A stretch of DNA of 51,797 nucleotides from [Phormidium] sp. LEGE 05292 (GTDB lineage: Bacteria > Cyanobacteriota > Cyanobacteriia > Cyanobacteriales > Aerosakkonemataceae): the NCBI RefSeq assembly GCF_015207735.1, contig NZ_JADEWG010000039.1, positions 1 through 51,797 on the forward strand, written 5' to 3'. Position numbers and translations under genes: made by a program. The first letter of the stretch is position 1, and the number at the start of each line of letters is the position of its first letter. Below, piece by piece: positions 38,241 to 48,101 of this stretch. The notes under the pieces were generated by a model. It did no database searches and was not told the DNA's origin. It worked only from the letters and a program-made list of their open reading frames with translations.

Positions 38241-39131
38241 TCAGCGAGGCGCTTGTTGAGGTTGAGATGACTGAGGATCGGAACCTTGAGCGATCGTTGC
38301 TTGCATTCTAGGAGTAGCGAGAAATTTTTGTGTATCGCTGATTAGGCGAGAACCCCACAAATTTTGCTTTAAAAAGTCCAGATCGGCATAACGATCGTCA
38401 CTCTTAATCGCAGTTTCTCCTAAAGCCAAAGCTTTTTCCCGATCGCCTTTACTGTAGAGCGCAACTGCGATCGCTAACTTAGGTTCTACGCCATCTTTTT
38501 CAATAGTCAGGGCTCTTTGCCATTGCCCAATAGCGGCATCGATATTACCCTGTTCATATTTAATCAGTCCAATGTTGTTCATTGCAGGCCAAAACTTAGC
38601 ATCAGCTTTCACAGCTTTTTGGTAGCTGTCTAAAGCTGGAGAAAATTGATTTAACTTGTAATAAGCATTTCCCAAATCAAATAAAGCTTCGGCGGAATTT
38701 GGTTTAAGTTTTAAGCCATCTTTTATAGCAGCTATAGCAGCATCATACTTTTCTTGCTGAAAGTATGCTGAACCCAGAGCAAAGGAAATAGCAGCTTCGT
38801 CAGGCTTTAGAGACTGAGCTTGTTTGAGCGCCACAATTGCTTTGTCTAATTGATTGTTCTGCACATACAATCCACCAAGGAGAAACCAAGCTTGGTAACT
38901 TTTGGGAGAAAGCTGAGTTGCTAGCTGGGCGCGGGTTAATGCTAATTCATATTGTTGGAATTGAGCCAACTGAGCAGCTTCTTGTGCTAGGCTCAACCCT
39001 TGCTGCTCCAACTGAGATGTGTTGAGTTGCAGCGCATGGGGTACAAGCGCCTGTCCAAAAGCTGGTGCAGCCGCGCTCCAAATCCCGAAGATGAACAAAA
39101 GATGAAACCAAGGTTTGCGTTTGGTTGGCAC
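38241..39131 (-). CDS. Secreted TPR-repeat protein
   Basis: A 296-residue exported protein. The signal peptide is clear (KRKPWFHLLFIFGIWSAAAPAFGQ). About six TPR units run from 45 to 245, for example AWFLLGGLYVQNNQLDKAIVALKQAQSLKP, ISFALGSAYFQQEKYDAAIAAIKDGLKLKP and ALFDLGNAYYKLNQFSPALDSYQKAVKADA. No enzyme motif. It probably works in the periplasm or lumen as a protein-binding scaffold. It resembles the TPR protein at 5387-6139 in design but not enough to call a recent duplicate. Confidence 0.83.
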   Translation of the reverse strand: MPTKRKPWFHLLFIFGIWSAAAPAFGQALVPHALQLNTSQLEQQGLSLAQEAAQLAQFQQYELALTRAQLATQLSPKSYQAWFLLGGLYVQNNQLDKAIVALKQAQSLKPDEAAISFALGSAYFQQEKYDAAIAAIKDGLKLKPNSAEALFDLGNAYYKLNQFSPALDSYQKAVKADAKFWPAMNNIGLIKYEQGNIDAAIGQWQRALTIEKDGVEPKLAIAVALYSKGDREKALALGETAIKSDDRYADLDFLKQNLWGSRLISDTQKFLATPRMQATIAQGSDPQSSQPQQAPR

Positions 39132-39546
39132 AGTACAGCCTCGAAGTCAGAAGATGTCGTCAGTCTAGTTTAACGATACTTTAATTCATTTTTACGGACA
39201 AGTTCTCGCATCCAGATCCCCAACTTCTTCAGAAGCCAGGTATCTGGATTCCGAGAGAGTTCAATTTGAACCCGAACTGAGTGGCTGGTGTCTTTAATTT
39301 ATATACACGGCTTCCTGTTCCCTTCTCTCACCAAAAATTACCCGATCGACCGATCCCGCTAGATTGCGGAAACTCGTTAATATTAAGAATATTAAAGTAA
39401 ACCGATCGCCAGTATCGATTTTTCAGTCGAAAATACAGATATGCCTAGCTCAGCTCAGAATTAAGAATAAAGATAAAACCTCAAAGCATTGACAAAAGTG
39501 ACATGGAAGCTTTTGCGATCGTCCTGAGATTATATTTATTTTCTCA
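39132..39546. other. Divergent intergenic region
   Basis: A 415-bp gap between a minus-strand TPR gene and the plus-strand adaptor gene. It must contain both promoters. I recognise no RNA gene or repeat; the phrase CTTCCTGTTCCCTTC near 39309 partly resembles text near 13520. Confidence 0.45.
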
Positions 39547-41172
39547 ATGATTCCCCGATTACATAATGAATGTCAAATCATGCAAATTCCTTTTATTCGT
39601 AAAAAACTTGACCAACGAACCCCTTGGATTGCTGGATTAATCGCTGCTGGACTATTAAGTGTTTCAGGAGGCACTTATGTCATGCTCAACAGGGTAGCGC
39701 CGAAAACTGATGTAGCCCAAGTAACCGTTCCTGTAGAAGCTAAGACAATCACCCTGCGAATTACAGCCAGTGGTACAGTAGTGCCGATCCAAACCGTTAA
39801 CCTCAGCCCCAAAACTGCGGGAAGAATTGCTGAGTTAATGGTGGAACAGGGCGACAAAGTAAAAGCAGGCGATATCATTGCCAGAATGGATAATGCGGAC
39901 ATTCAAGCGCAACTAGCCCAAGCAAAAGCAGCCTTAGCAAAAGCCCAAGCCCAGTTAGCAGAAATTCGCGCTGGAAATCGCCCAGAAGAGATTTCCCAAG
40001 CTAGAGCCAGATTATCACAAACCCAAGCTCAGTTAGCAGAAGCCAGAGCCGGGAGTCGCCCGGAAGAAATCGCCCAAGCGAGGTCTCGTTTAGAACAAGC
40101 AAAAGCCCAACTAACTGCGGTACAAACGGGTAATCCCGAACAAATTGCCCAAACTCAAGCCCAAGTTCAAGCCGCCCAAGCTAGGTTAGATTTAGCAAAT
40201 CAGCGTTTAAAAGCTAATCAAAGTTTGGCAAGTCAAGGGGCAATTTCTGCCGATCGATTGCAGGAAGTTACTTCGGAATATCGCAGCGCAACGGCGAATT
40301 TGGAAGAAGCAAAAAGGCGATTAGTACAATTAAAAAATGGTACTTCTCCAGCGGAAATTTCTCAACGTCAAGCAGCTGTTCAAGAAGCACAAGAAGCTTT
40401 GGATCTGTTGCTAAAAGGTACTCGTTTGGAAGTAATTGCTCAAAGACAAGCAGCGGTAAAAGAAGCACAACAAGCTTTAGATTTGTTAATTGCAGGTTCT
40501 CGCCCGGAAGATATTGCTCAAGCAGAAGCAGGAGTGAAAGAAGCCCAAGCGCGAGTAGAACAAATCCAAGTGCAATTAAATGATACGATTATTCGAGCTC
40601 CTTTTGAAGGAATTGTTACCCAAAGATACGCTACTATAGGAGCTTTTGTTACGCCAACAACTTCGGCTTCTAGTAGTGCTGCGGCAACTTCTACTTCGGT
40701 AGTAGCGATCGCACGCGGTTTAGAAATTCTGGCTAAGGTTCCTGAAGTTGATATCGGGAATATTAAACAAGGACAAGATGTAGAAATTGTCGCGGATGCT
40801 TATCCCGATCGAGTGTTTAAGGGAAAAGTGCGATTAATTGCACCTGAAGCAATTGTCGATCAAAATGTTACTTCTTTCCAAGTGAGAGTGGAATTAGTCA
40901 CTGGTTTAGAAGAGTTGCGATCGGGAATGAATGTGGATTTAACTTTCCTGGGAAATCAGGTTAGCGGTGCTTTAATGGTGCCTACGGTGGCGATCGTTAC
41001 CGAAAGCGGAAAAACTGGTGTCTTACTACCTGGTGAAAATAATAAATCAGTCTTTCGCCCTGTAACGATTGGTTCCACAATTCAAGACCAAACTCAAGTT
41101 TTAGAGGGTTTAAAAGAAGGGGAACAAATTTATATTGATTTGCCAAAAGACCGCAAAAAAATTAAACCATAG
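39547..41172 (+). CDS. HlyD/MacA-type efflux adaptor with expanded coiled coil
   Basis: Periplasmic membrane-fusion protein linking an inner-membrane ABC pump to an outer-membrane TolC-like channel. One membrane helix lies near 28-48, then a biotinyl-lipoyl half motif (VNLSPKTAGRIAELMVEQGDKVKAGD). A long helical hairpin follows with internal repeats: GSRPEEIAQA-like units recur at least six times between about 145 and 325. The second lipoyl half (IIRAPFEGIVTQRY) and the beta-barrel complete it. The hairpin is longer than in MacA of enterics. The permease and ATPase genes follow, so this is a MacAB- or DevBCA-like exporter. A start ten or so codons later is possible. Confidence 0.85.
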   Translation: MIPRLHNECQIMQIPFIRKKLDQRTPWIAGLIAAGLLSVSGGTYVMLNRVAPKTDVAQVTVPVEAKTITLRITASGTVVPIQTVNLSPKTAGRIAELMVEQGDKVKAGDIIARMDNADIQAQLAQAKAALAKAQAQLAEIRAGNRPEEISQARARLSQTQAQLAEARAGSRPEEIAQARSRLEQAKAQLTAVQTGNPEQIAQTQAQVQAAQARLDLANQRLKANQSLASQGAISADRLQEVTSEYRSATANLEEAKRRLVQLKNGTSPAEISQRQAAVQEAQEALDLLLKGTRLEVIAQRQAAVKEAQQALDLLIAGSRPEDIAQAEAGVKEAQARVEQIQVQLNDTIIRAPFEGIVTQRYATIGAFVTPTTSASSSAAATSTSVVAIARGLEILAKVPEVDIGNIKQGQDVEIVADAYPDRVFKGKVRLIAPEAIVDQNVTSFQVRVELVTGLEELRSGMNVDLTFLGNQVSGALMVPTVAIVTESGKTGVLLPGENNKSVFRPVTIGSTIQDQTQVLEGLKEGEQIYIDLPKDRKKIKP

Positions 41173-41175
41173 TAG

Positions 41176-41230
41176 GGACACGGCATCATGAATATTTGCA
41201 TAAGAATGATGTATTTCATCCGCCGTGTCC
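41176..41230. repeat. Inverted repeat between adaptor and permease genes
   Basis: GGACACGGC at 41176-41184 and its complement at 41222-41230 enclose an AT-rich loop with further short pairing (CATCAT/ATGATG). Next to it, CGCGCAGCGTGTGCGTAGCACG (about 41250-41271) resembles another iterated cyanobacterial repeat. No T tract follows, so transcription probably continues into the permease gene. Confidence 0.5.
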
Positions 41231-41311
41231 TTACGTGATTCGTGGTCGCGCAGCGTGTGCGTAGCACGTAAAAATAGTTTTCTGAAATAGGTTCGCTAAT
41301 TAACTTGTGAA

Positions 41312-42526
41312 ATGGATATTGTTGAAAGCGTAAAAATGGCAACTACTACATTAGTTGCAAATAAATTACGAAGCACTTTAACGATGTTAGGCATTATCAT
41401 TGGTAATGCTTCAGTAATTGCTATGGTGGGAATTGGACAAGGGGCGCAAAAGTTAGCATCAGAACAGTTTGAATCCCTTGGCCCAAATGTTTTGTTTATC
41501 ATTCCGGGTAATCAAAACGCCCAAAGAAACCGGGATATTCCCAAAACATTGGTGTTAGAAGATGCGAAAGCGATCGCACGTCAAGTACCTTCGGTGACAG
41601 AGGTTGCCCCACAAATTCAAAGCCGTCAACCAGTGATTTATAGTAATAAAAATACTAACACCCAAATTATTGGCGTTACCCCAGAATTTTTACCAGTCCG
41701 CAGTTTTGATTTAGCTAAAGGTAGGTTTTTCAGCGAGCAAGATTTGAAGAGTAATAACCAAGTAGCAATCCTTGGTTCTGATGTGGTTGGTAAACTGTTT
41801 GGTAGTCAAAACCCCGTTGGTGAAAAAATTAGGATTAGAAATCTCAGCTTTTTAGTAATTGGGGTGATGGAACAAAAGGGTTCTTTCTTAGGAAGTAACC
41901 AAGATGATACAGTTTTTATTCCTCTAACTACAATGGCTAATCGCCTCAGAGGAAGAACTTCTCCTTACGGAACTGAAGTGGATTTTATTGCGCTTTCTGC
42001 GAGAGATGCTAATAGTATTGGTGCGGCTCAATTTCAAATCAGTAATTTGTTAAGATTGCGCCATAAAATTACCACTGAAGATGATTTTACCGTCAGAACT
42101 CAAAAAGATATTCTGCAAATTGTGGGAACAATTACAGGCGCTTTGACTTTAATGTTAGCTGCGATCGCAGGAATTTCTCTGTTCGTCGGCGGAATTGGTG
42201 TAATGAATATTATGCTAGTTTCGGTGACAGAAAGAACCCAAGAAATTGGGTTGAGAAAAGCGATCGGTGCAACTCAGCAAGATATCCTGATTCAATTCAT
42301 GATTGAAGCCATAATTCTCTCTGCTGCTGGTGGTATTGTCGGAACTATAATTGGTGTTGGTGGAGTAACTTTAGTTGGTGCTTTAACTCCTTTAAAAGCG
42401 GGTATTTCACCAGCTGCGATCGTCTTAGCTGTGGGAATTTCCGGCGGTATTGGTTTATTCTTCGGTGTCGTTCCCGCCCAACGCGCCGCAAAATTAGATC
42501 CGATTGTTGCTTTGAGAAGTGCTTAG
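41312..42526 (+). CDS. MacB/DevC-type ABC transporter permease
   Basis: A 404-residue FtsX-family permease. The N-terminal helix (KLRSTLTMLGIIIGNASVIAMVG) is followed by a MacB periplasmic core domain (about 45-270) and three C-terminal helices with FVGGIGVMNIMLVSVTERTQEIGLRKAIGAT. This topology belongs to mechanotransmission pumps that push periplasmic substrates through TolC. Unlike E. coli MacB, the ATPase is a separate gene downstream. Substrate unknown; DevBCA in heterocyst formers exports glycolipids, while others export peptides or drugs. It lies 139 bp after the adaptor gene. Confidence 0.88.
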   Translation: MDIVESVKMATTTLVANKLRSTLTMLGIIIGNASVIAMVGIGQGAQKLASEQFESLGPNVLFIIPGNQNAQRNRDIPKTLVLEDAKAIARQVPSVTEVAPQIQSRQPVIYSNKNTNTQIIGVTPEFLPVRSFDLAKGRFFSEQDLKSNNQVAILGSDVVGKLFGSQNPVGEKIRIRNLSFLVIGVMEQKGSFLGSNQDDTVFIPLTTMANRLRGRTSPYGTEVDFIALSARDANSIGAAQFQISNLLRLRHKITTEDDFTVRTQKDILQIVGTITGALTLMLAAIAGISLFVGGIGVMNIMLVSVTERTQEIGLRKAIGATQQDILIQFMIEAIILSAAGGIVGTIIGVGGVTLVGALTPLKAGISPAAIVLAVGISGGIGLFFGVVPAQRAAKLDPIVALRSA

Positions 42527-42556
42527 AATGGGTACTGGGGACAAAGGGAAATTGAT

Positions 42557-42699
42557 GTAGGGGCGGGTTTAGCAGATAACCTTTGTTACTTACAGACTAT
42601 CTCTCAACAAAACCCGCCCCCTGCAAATCCTGGAAGGGCGGGTTTTGTTGTTAATTCTTCTGTTGTGAGTACAGATTTATCTACTAAACCCGCCCCTAC
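42557..42699. repeat. Nested foldback element
   Basis: A 23-bp arm at 42557-42579 (GTAGGGGCGGGTTTAGCAGATAA) repeats inverted at 42677-42699 with one mismatch. Nested inside is a second perfect 15-bp inverted repeat, 42605-42619 against 42636-42650. Both arms are built on GGGCGGGTTTT. A related but looser pair occurs at 47961-48029. The 143-bp unit has no coding capacity and sits between the permease and ATPase genes of one operon. Confidence 0.7.
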
Positions 42700-42762
42700 A
42701 AAGTCCTAAATTGATTTGGTCTTTTGGGATTAATAATTCAGGAAACAAGGGATAGTTAAAAT

Positions 42763-43479
42763 ATGCTCAAACCAGTAATTATTAGATTAGAAAACATTAG
42801 CAAAGTTTACGGTAGTGGCGATACAGAAGTAAAAGCACTACAGGAAGTTAATTTAGTAGTTGAAGAAGGTGAATATTGCTCAATTATGGGCGCTTCTGGA
42901 TCGGGTAAATCTACAGCAATGAATATTATCGGTTGTCTCGATCGCCCTTCGTCAGGCAACTATTATTTAGATCGAGTAGATGTTTCCCAATTACCAGATA
43001 CCGAATTAGCGAAAATTCGCAATCAAAAATTGGGGTTTGTGTTTCAACAATTTCACCTTTTACCCCAATTAACTGCTTTAGAAAATGTCATGTTACCAAT
43101 GGTTTATGCAGGTATTCCAGGGGGGGAAAGAAAAGAACGTGCGATCGAAGCATTGACGAGAGTAGGATTAGCCCAAAGATTGAATAATCGACCTAATCAA
43201 CTTTCTGGGGGACAACAACAACGAGTTGCGATCGCTCGCGCCATAGTCAATCGTCCAGTATTATTATTAGCAGATGAACCAACAGGCGCATTAGATTCTA
43301 AAACAACCCAAGAAGTAATGGATATTTTTACAGAATTAAATGAAACTGGTATCACAGTTGTTATGGTAACTCACGAACCAGAAGTAGCCAAACAAACCAA
43401 GCGCATCGTTTGGTTCCGCGACGGTCAAGTGTTGCATTCTCACCTCACTCCTGATGAAATTGCTACAGTCGCAGTGTAA
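42763..43479 (+). CDS. MacB/LolD/DevA-type ABC transporter ATPase
   Basis: A 238-residue ATPase of the exporter. Walker [10 protein letters not shown] lies near 45-53, Q-loop in [12 protein letters not shown], signature [14 protein letters not shown], Walker [14 protein letters not shown] and switch VTHEPE. Standard size for this class. It energises the adaptor and permease encoded upstream. The 236-bp gap from the permease, mostly filled by the foldback repeat, is larger than usual for an operon, so a second promoter is possible. Confidence 0.9.
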   Translation: MLKPVIIRLENISKVYGSGDTEVKALQEVNLVVEEGEYCSIMGASGSGKSTAMNIIGCLDRPSSGNYYLDRVDVSQLPDTELAKIRNQKLGFVFQQFHLLPQLTALENVMLPMVYAGIPGGERKERAIEALTRVGLAQRLNNRPNQLSGGQQQRVAIARAIVNRPVLLLADEPTGALDSKTTQEVMDIFTELNETGITVVMVTHEPEVAKQTKRIVWFRDGQVLHSHLTPDEIATVAV

Positions 43480-43497
43480 TTTATTTAACCGCGATCG

Positions 43498-46400
43498 CTA
43501 ATCTCCCATTGGTAGCGTGAAATAAAAAGTGCTTCCTTCTCCCATGACACTCTCCGCCCATATCTGTCCTTGATGGCGTTGGACAATATTTTGGCAAATG
43601 GCTAGCCCTAAGCCTGTTCCCCCTTTGCTGCGAGAATCAGACGAATCTACTTGTTGGAAACGTCCGAAGATAGTTTCGAGTTTGTCTGCTGGAATGCCGC
43701 GTCCTCGATCTGTAATTGAGAAGAGGATGTAAGAAGTGGTAATGCTGTCTTTGCAGTCAGGGAATTGTTGGCAAATTCGTCGATCTAAATTGTTGGTTAC
43801 TTCGGCTTTCAGCCAAATGGTACTGTGTGGTGGAGAAAACTTAATCGCATTGCCTAAGAGATTAATTAGGGTCTGGATAATTTCGTCCCCAGATGCGGAA
43901 ACTGAGGCTGATACATGAGTCCATTCCAGAGTGATATTGGCTTGGTGGGCGATCGCTTTAACAGATTCTACTGCTTGCTCGATCAAATCACTGACCAAGC
44001 AGACTTCCTTGACCAGAGACACTTTACCTGACTCTAATCGTTGTAAATCCAGGATGTCATTAACTAAACGCACTAGACGATCGGTATTTTTCACGGCAAC
44101 TTGTAACATCTGTTGGGCTTTTTCCGGTTTATTTTTCAGGACACCCGATTCCAAAATGCCCAGAGAACCGCGAAGTGAAGTTAATGGTGTCCGCAGTTCA
44201 TGACTAACGATCGAAACGAATTCCTCCTTCATGACTTCAAGCTGACGACGATCGCTGATATTGGCGATTTGCACAATCAAATAAAGTGGAAGGTCTTGAA
44301 CATCTCGCATTAGAGCCAAATTCATCAAGCCCCAAATAATCTGCCCCTGTTTCGAGACAAATCGCTTCTCGATTTGATAGGCAGAAATTTCACCTGAGAA
44401 AATGCGCTCGATCCAATCGGTATCGGCTTGACGATCGTCTGGATGTTCGATGTCTTCGAGTCTCAATTGTAGTAGTTCTTCTTCTGAGTAGCTCAACATT
44501 TGGCAGATGGCGGCGTTAACTTCCAAAAAGCCACCTGTGGGAGAAACTAGAGCCATTCCTGCCGAAATGGTGTCGAATGCTCCCCGAAACTTTTGTTCGC
44601 TCTGACGTAAAGCGAATTCTGCTTCCTTGAGCGGGGTGATATTTCGCACGCTGGCAAGTACGTTAGAAATCGAACCATCTGCTTCTCGATAGGGAATATA
44701 GGAGGCACTCAGAAATTGCTGCCCAATCCCAGCCAGTGTAAACCATCCGGTGAATTCAATCGTTTCTCCGTTAAAGCAGCGATCCAGGCGGGGTTTAATC
44801 ACAGTTTGAAAAACTTGCTGCCCCATGATCTCGCCGATCGTGTGTCCAATAATTTCCGATCGGGATTTGTTCTGCCAGTTGAGGTAGGTTTGGTTGACAA
44901 TTTGGTAACAGTAATTGCGATCGATCAAGGCAATGCCATCAGTTGTGGCAGAGACTATTCGTTCGTAACGCTCCAGGGCGATTTCGGCGGCTTTGCGATC
45001 GCTGATGTCGTTCAACACACCAATTACACAATCTTGCTCATCCAGATGGGAGATTCTGGCAGACAGCAACACCGTTTTGATTTCTCCCGATTTGGTGCGA
45101 AATCTGATTTCAAAATTATCGATTCTTCCGTATTGAAGCAGAGATGCACGAAAGTGCTGTAAATCTGCTAAATCAGTCCACAACTGCATTTCAACACAGG
45201 TTTTCCCAATCGCCTGAATTCGGGAATAGCCGAGAACTAGCGTGAAACTGTCGTTCACGTCAAGGCAACGTCCTTCTGCTAGGGTGGCAATCCAGGCTGG
45301 CTGAGGGCTATCCAGAAACATCGTGGCAAACTTGAGTTCCGATTGCAGCAGGGCGATTTCGGCTTGTTTGCGATCGGTGATGTCGATCGCAATTCCATGC
45401 CACACTACCTCTCCTGTCTCTCGTCGTTGGCAACGAGCACTCACACTAAGCCATCTAACTTTGCCGCTGGGTGTAATGATGCGCCGTTCATTCTCAAAGG
45501 GTTGCATAGTTTTCAGACTATAAGCAACAGCTTGTTGAAACTGGGCGAGATCGTCAGGATGGGTTTGATTTGGAGCCAATGAGCCATCCCGAAGTAGCTC
45601 GGAGAGCGGAACTTCATGAATTAACTCAGCAGCACGATTGAAATATTCATATTGAAATCTCCCTTCGGCATCTACTCTCAGGCTAAATATGATGGCTGGA
45701 GATGCAGCCGCAAGTTCTTGGAATTTGGCTTCACTCTGACGTAAGGCAGCTTCGAGCCGCGCCCGATCGCTAATATCCCGAACAATAACAATTACGGCAT
45801 TCTGTCCTTGCAGGTCGCACTCTTCTGCGGCAAGTAGTAAAGTCTTAATTTCACCAGTCTTGGTTTGAGATGAAATTTCTATGTTATGAGCAGAACCTTG
45901 TGTTGCCAACAAATGTCTAAACTGCTCTCTTTCCTTGAGATTTGCCCATAAACCCAGTTCTAAAGCAGTTCGCCCGATCATTTCCTCACGGGAAAAACCA
46001 TAAAGTTCTAGCATCCGATTGTTTACTTCTATAAATCGTCCTGACCTGTCAGTGATGCCGATCGCATCAGGACAGGCACGAAAAATTGTCGTAAACTTTT
46101 CTTCCGACTTTTCTAAGGTATTCTGAAGGCGATCGAAAGATTGTTCTAACCGATCTGCCATCAGGTTGAAAGATTGCCCCAATTCTCGCACTTCAATTAT
46201 TGAGCTATCGATTGGCAATCTCTGGGTTAAATCTCCGGCTGCGAGTTGCCCACTAACTCGATTCAGCCGAGTGATGAGGGTAGTAAATCTATTGGCGATA
46301 ATTAGTCCTGATGCGATCGCCATCGATAAAGTTAGCAAACAGAGTAAAGCAGTAGTGCGCGTATTTTTCTGGATTTCCCCCATAAAATCCGACTCTGGAA

Positions 46401-46989
46401 TAGTTGTCACCACCAGCCAATCCAAGCCGTATTTTTCCTGGTAGGGTGTGATTTGGATAAATTGCCGTTCACCCCCAGCCGTTAAACTTAATTGTTGAGG
46501 AACCCTGAGATTGTTCAGATTAGCAAATTTTTGGATTAGCTTTTTAGTAACTTCCTGCGTTCGCAGATCCTGACTGTTCAGGGCAGACAGACGGGTAGGT
46601 TTCCCATTTAAAAGTCTCATTCCCGATGCTTCTGCTTTGAACGATGTTGCTACCAGATCGCCGGATTTCTCAATGATGAAGACCTGTCCTGTGGGAGAAA
46701 ACTGAAGTTGGTTAAGAAACAAGCTAATCTCAGGCAACACATAATTGGCGCTAACAATATGTTGTGGGGTGTGTAAGTAGTTATCAAGGCGATCGCTCAC
46801 CCGTTCTGAAGTTTGCCGCAACAACTGATTCGCCAAATTCTCTACTGCCTGCTGTCCGCTACGGTAAGAAAGATAACCTACCAGTGCCGTTGTTCCCACC
46901 ATTTGCAACACAAACGAAATCACCAGTAACCAACGTAGTGGAATTTTTACTGGATCAACCTTAAGTTGCACATAATTGGGCAATAGCAT
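43498..46989 (-). CDS. Membrane histidine kinase with sensor loop and five PAS domains
   Basis: A 1,163-residue sensor kinase. Helix 1 (about 20-40) and helix 2 (about 215-235) flank a Cache-like extracellular sensor. A HAMP domain (about 235-290) leads to five PAS domains, beginning with FRACPDAIGITD, FQELAAASPAIIF, FATMFLDSPQPAW, YERIVSATTDGIAL and FRGAFDTISAGMALV. The kinase core follows: His930 in SHELRTP, N-box LLGNAIKFSP, G-boxes DRGRGIP and GGTGLGLAI, and an F-box GRFQQVD. No receiver domain is attached and no cognate regulator is adjacent. Signals are unknown. The gene converges on the exporter ATPase, with 18 bp between stops. Confidence 0.9.
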   Translation of the reverse strand: MLLPNYVQLKVDPVKIPLRWLLVISFVLQMVGTTALVGYLSYRSGQQAVENLANQLLRQTSERVSDRLDNYLHTPQHIVSANYVLPEISLFLNQLQFSPTGQVFIIEKSGDLVATSFKAEASGMRLLNGKPTRLSALNSQDLRTQEVTKKLIQKFANLNNLRVPQQLSLTAGGERQFIQITPYQEKYGLDWLVVTTIPESDFMGEIQKNTRTTALLCLLTLSMAIASGLIIANRFTTLITRLNRVSGQLAAGDLTQRLPIDSSIIEVRELGQSFNLMADRLEQSFDRLQNTLEKSEEKFTTIFRACPDAIGITDRSGRFIEVNNRMLELYGFSREEMIGRTALELGLWANLKEREQFRHLLATQGSAHNIEISSQTKTGEIKTLLLAAEECDLQGQNAVIVIVRDISDRARLEAALRQSEAKFQELAAASPAIIFSLRVDAEGRFQYEYFNRAAELIHEVPLSELLRDGSLAPNQTHPDDLAQFQQAVAYSLKTMQPFENERRIITPSGKVRWLSVSARCQRRETGEVVWHGIAIDITDRKQAEIALLQSELKFATMFLDSPQPAWIATLAEGRCLDVNDSFTLVLGYSRIQAIGKTCVEMQLWTDLADLQHFRASLLQYGRIDNFEIRFRTKSGEIKTVLLSARISHLDEQDCVIGVLNDISDRKAAEIALERYERIVSATTDGIALIDRNYCYQIVNQTYLNWQNKSRSEIIGHTIGEIMGQQVFQTVIKPRLDRCFNGETIEFTGWFTLAGIGQQFLSASYIPYREADGSISNVLASVRNITPLKEAEFALRQSEQKFRGAFDTISAGMALVSPTGGFLEVNAAICQMLSYSEEELLQLRLEDIEHPDDRQADTDWIERIFSGEISAYQIEKRFVSKQGQIIWGLMNLALMRDVQDLPLYLIVQIANISDRRQLEVMKEEFVSIVSHELRTPLTSLRGSLGILESGVLKNKPEKAQQMLQVAVKNTDRLVRLVNDILDLQRLESGKVSLVKEVCLVSDLIEQAVESVKAIAHQANITLEWTHVSASVSASGDEIIQTLINLLGNAIKFSPPHSTIWLKAEVTNNLDRRICQQFPDCKDSITTSYILFSITDRGRGIPADKLETIFGRFQQVDSSDSRSKGGTGLGLAICQNIVQRHQGQIWAESVMGEGSTFYFTLPMGD

Positions 46990-47760
46990 AAATGGTAGTA
47001 GTGGAACCCTTGTAGTGGATACAACCTATTGTATTTTGACCCTGTTATTATGTAACATAAAGCACTTGATATACGATTGTCATTAAGTTAATCGCTGCTT
47101 TTATTTAGATAAATAATAACCTTTTTTAAAAAACACTACTTCGGGATCGTAATCAAGGCGCGAACTACTCCGCCCTGTAAGAAGGACATGAACTTCAGCG
47201 ACATTTCCGTTAAATGCTAATATTTTTTGTTTATTATATTAAAACAAAATTTAGTTGAGAAAACTTTCTTCAGGTTTGGGAAACTGGAAAGGAAATATTA
47301 GATACTAATGTTATTTTGGGGCAGCAAAAAAAGCTTCTGGTAATTGATACTCTTAGTTTTACTAAAGCATCAGTCCAGTAAAAGAGATTGACAAAAATCC
47401 AAAAATATGTGTTATGTACGGGTGAAGCATACAGCAACGGGCAACTGCTGCTCCTACGGATCGCTATGCCTAACGGCAGGCTATCGCCAACGCGAACGCA
47501 GAACAGGTGACAATTTATTGTACAAAACCCAAGATTTTCTGCCCGAAAGCTGTAGCGCGATCGCTAACACCCAGCCAGGATCTGTATAAACTACACTTTG
47601 AGTTCATTTTGTCAAGTAGTTCTACTAGACTGGCACTCTAGTATTTCTTCGGAAAAAATGTTGCCTAACTAGTAGAAACTTTAGGTAAATCTTGGATAAT
47701 AATGGGTAACTAGTATGATAGGTTGATGACTAAAACCCTTGATTTATCTATGTTTTTAAA
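46990..47760. other. Intergenic region with a coding remnant and iterated repeat
   Basis: A 771-bp gap. A minus-strand open frame without start (about 47238 to 47101) reads LAFNGNVAEVHVLLTG, SRLDYDPEVVFFKKGYYLSK and a stop, which has protein-like composition but no family that I recognise. At 47431-47500 lies a GC-rich repeat (GGCAACTGCTGCTCCTACGG, then GCCTAACGGCAGGCTATCGC) of a type common in cyanobacteria, which causes the spurious plus-strand frame 47407-47589. Confidence 0.45.
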
Positions 47761-47834
47761 TGGCTCAGGTCGGATTTGAACCAACGACCCCAGGCTTATG
47801 AGTCCCGTGCTCTAACCAACTGAGCTACTGAGCC
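47761..47834 (-). tRNA. tRNA-Met (anticodon CAT)
   Basis: A 74-nt cloverleaf on the minus strand. The acceptor stem GGCTCAG pairs with CTGAGCC, with discriminator A. The D arm is GCTCAGTTGGTTAGAGC, the anticodon loop CTCATAA with CAT at 47798-47800, and the T arm GTTGGTTCAAATCCGAC. The anticodon stem CGGGA/GCCTG has one A-G mismatch next to the loop. CCA is not encoded. It looks like the elongator methionine tRNA; a lysidine-modified Ile tRNA also bears CAT and is the alternative. Confidence 0.9.
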
Positions 47835-47960
47835 TTGCTTTTCGCTGTTTATCACCTTTGTTAATTTAACACACTATTTTCATAAAATGCAAGCTTTTTT
47901 TGGTGATTGGCAACCGGGAAAGAGGGAAAGTTCTTAGCTTCGTTTTTTGAGTTTTGAGTT

Positions 47961-48029
47961 TGTAAAGGCGGGTTTTATCCAAAAATTATTTGTCAGGTGC
48001 TGAAGTTGTGTGCTAAACCCGCCCGTACA
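47961..48029. repeat. GGCGGGTTT inverted repeat
   Basis: TGTAAAGGCGGGTTTTA at 47961-47977 faces TAAACCCGCCCGTACA at 48014-48029. It is a relative of the foldback element at 42557-42699. A separate hairpin, GGGCGCAC/GTGCGCCC (48063-48084), lies just after the stop of the LysM gene and may help terminate it. Confidence 0.6.
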
Positions 48030-48101
48030 GAGTTTTGAGTTTTAATTTGTCTCCTCTGCTCTGGGCGCACCCGCGTGTGCGCCCCTACCCCTTGCTTCCC
48101 T

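Noticed and set aside
47407-47589. 60-codon plus-strand frame
   Set aside because: It is mostly the translation of a GC-rich iterated repeat.
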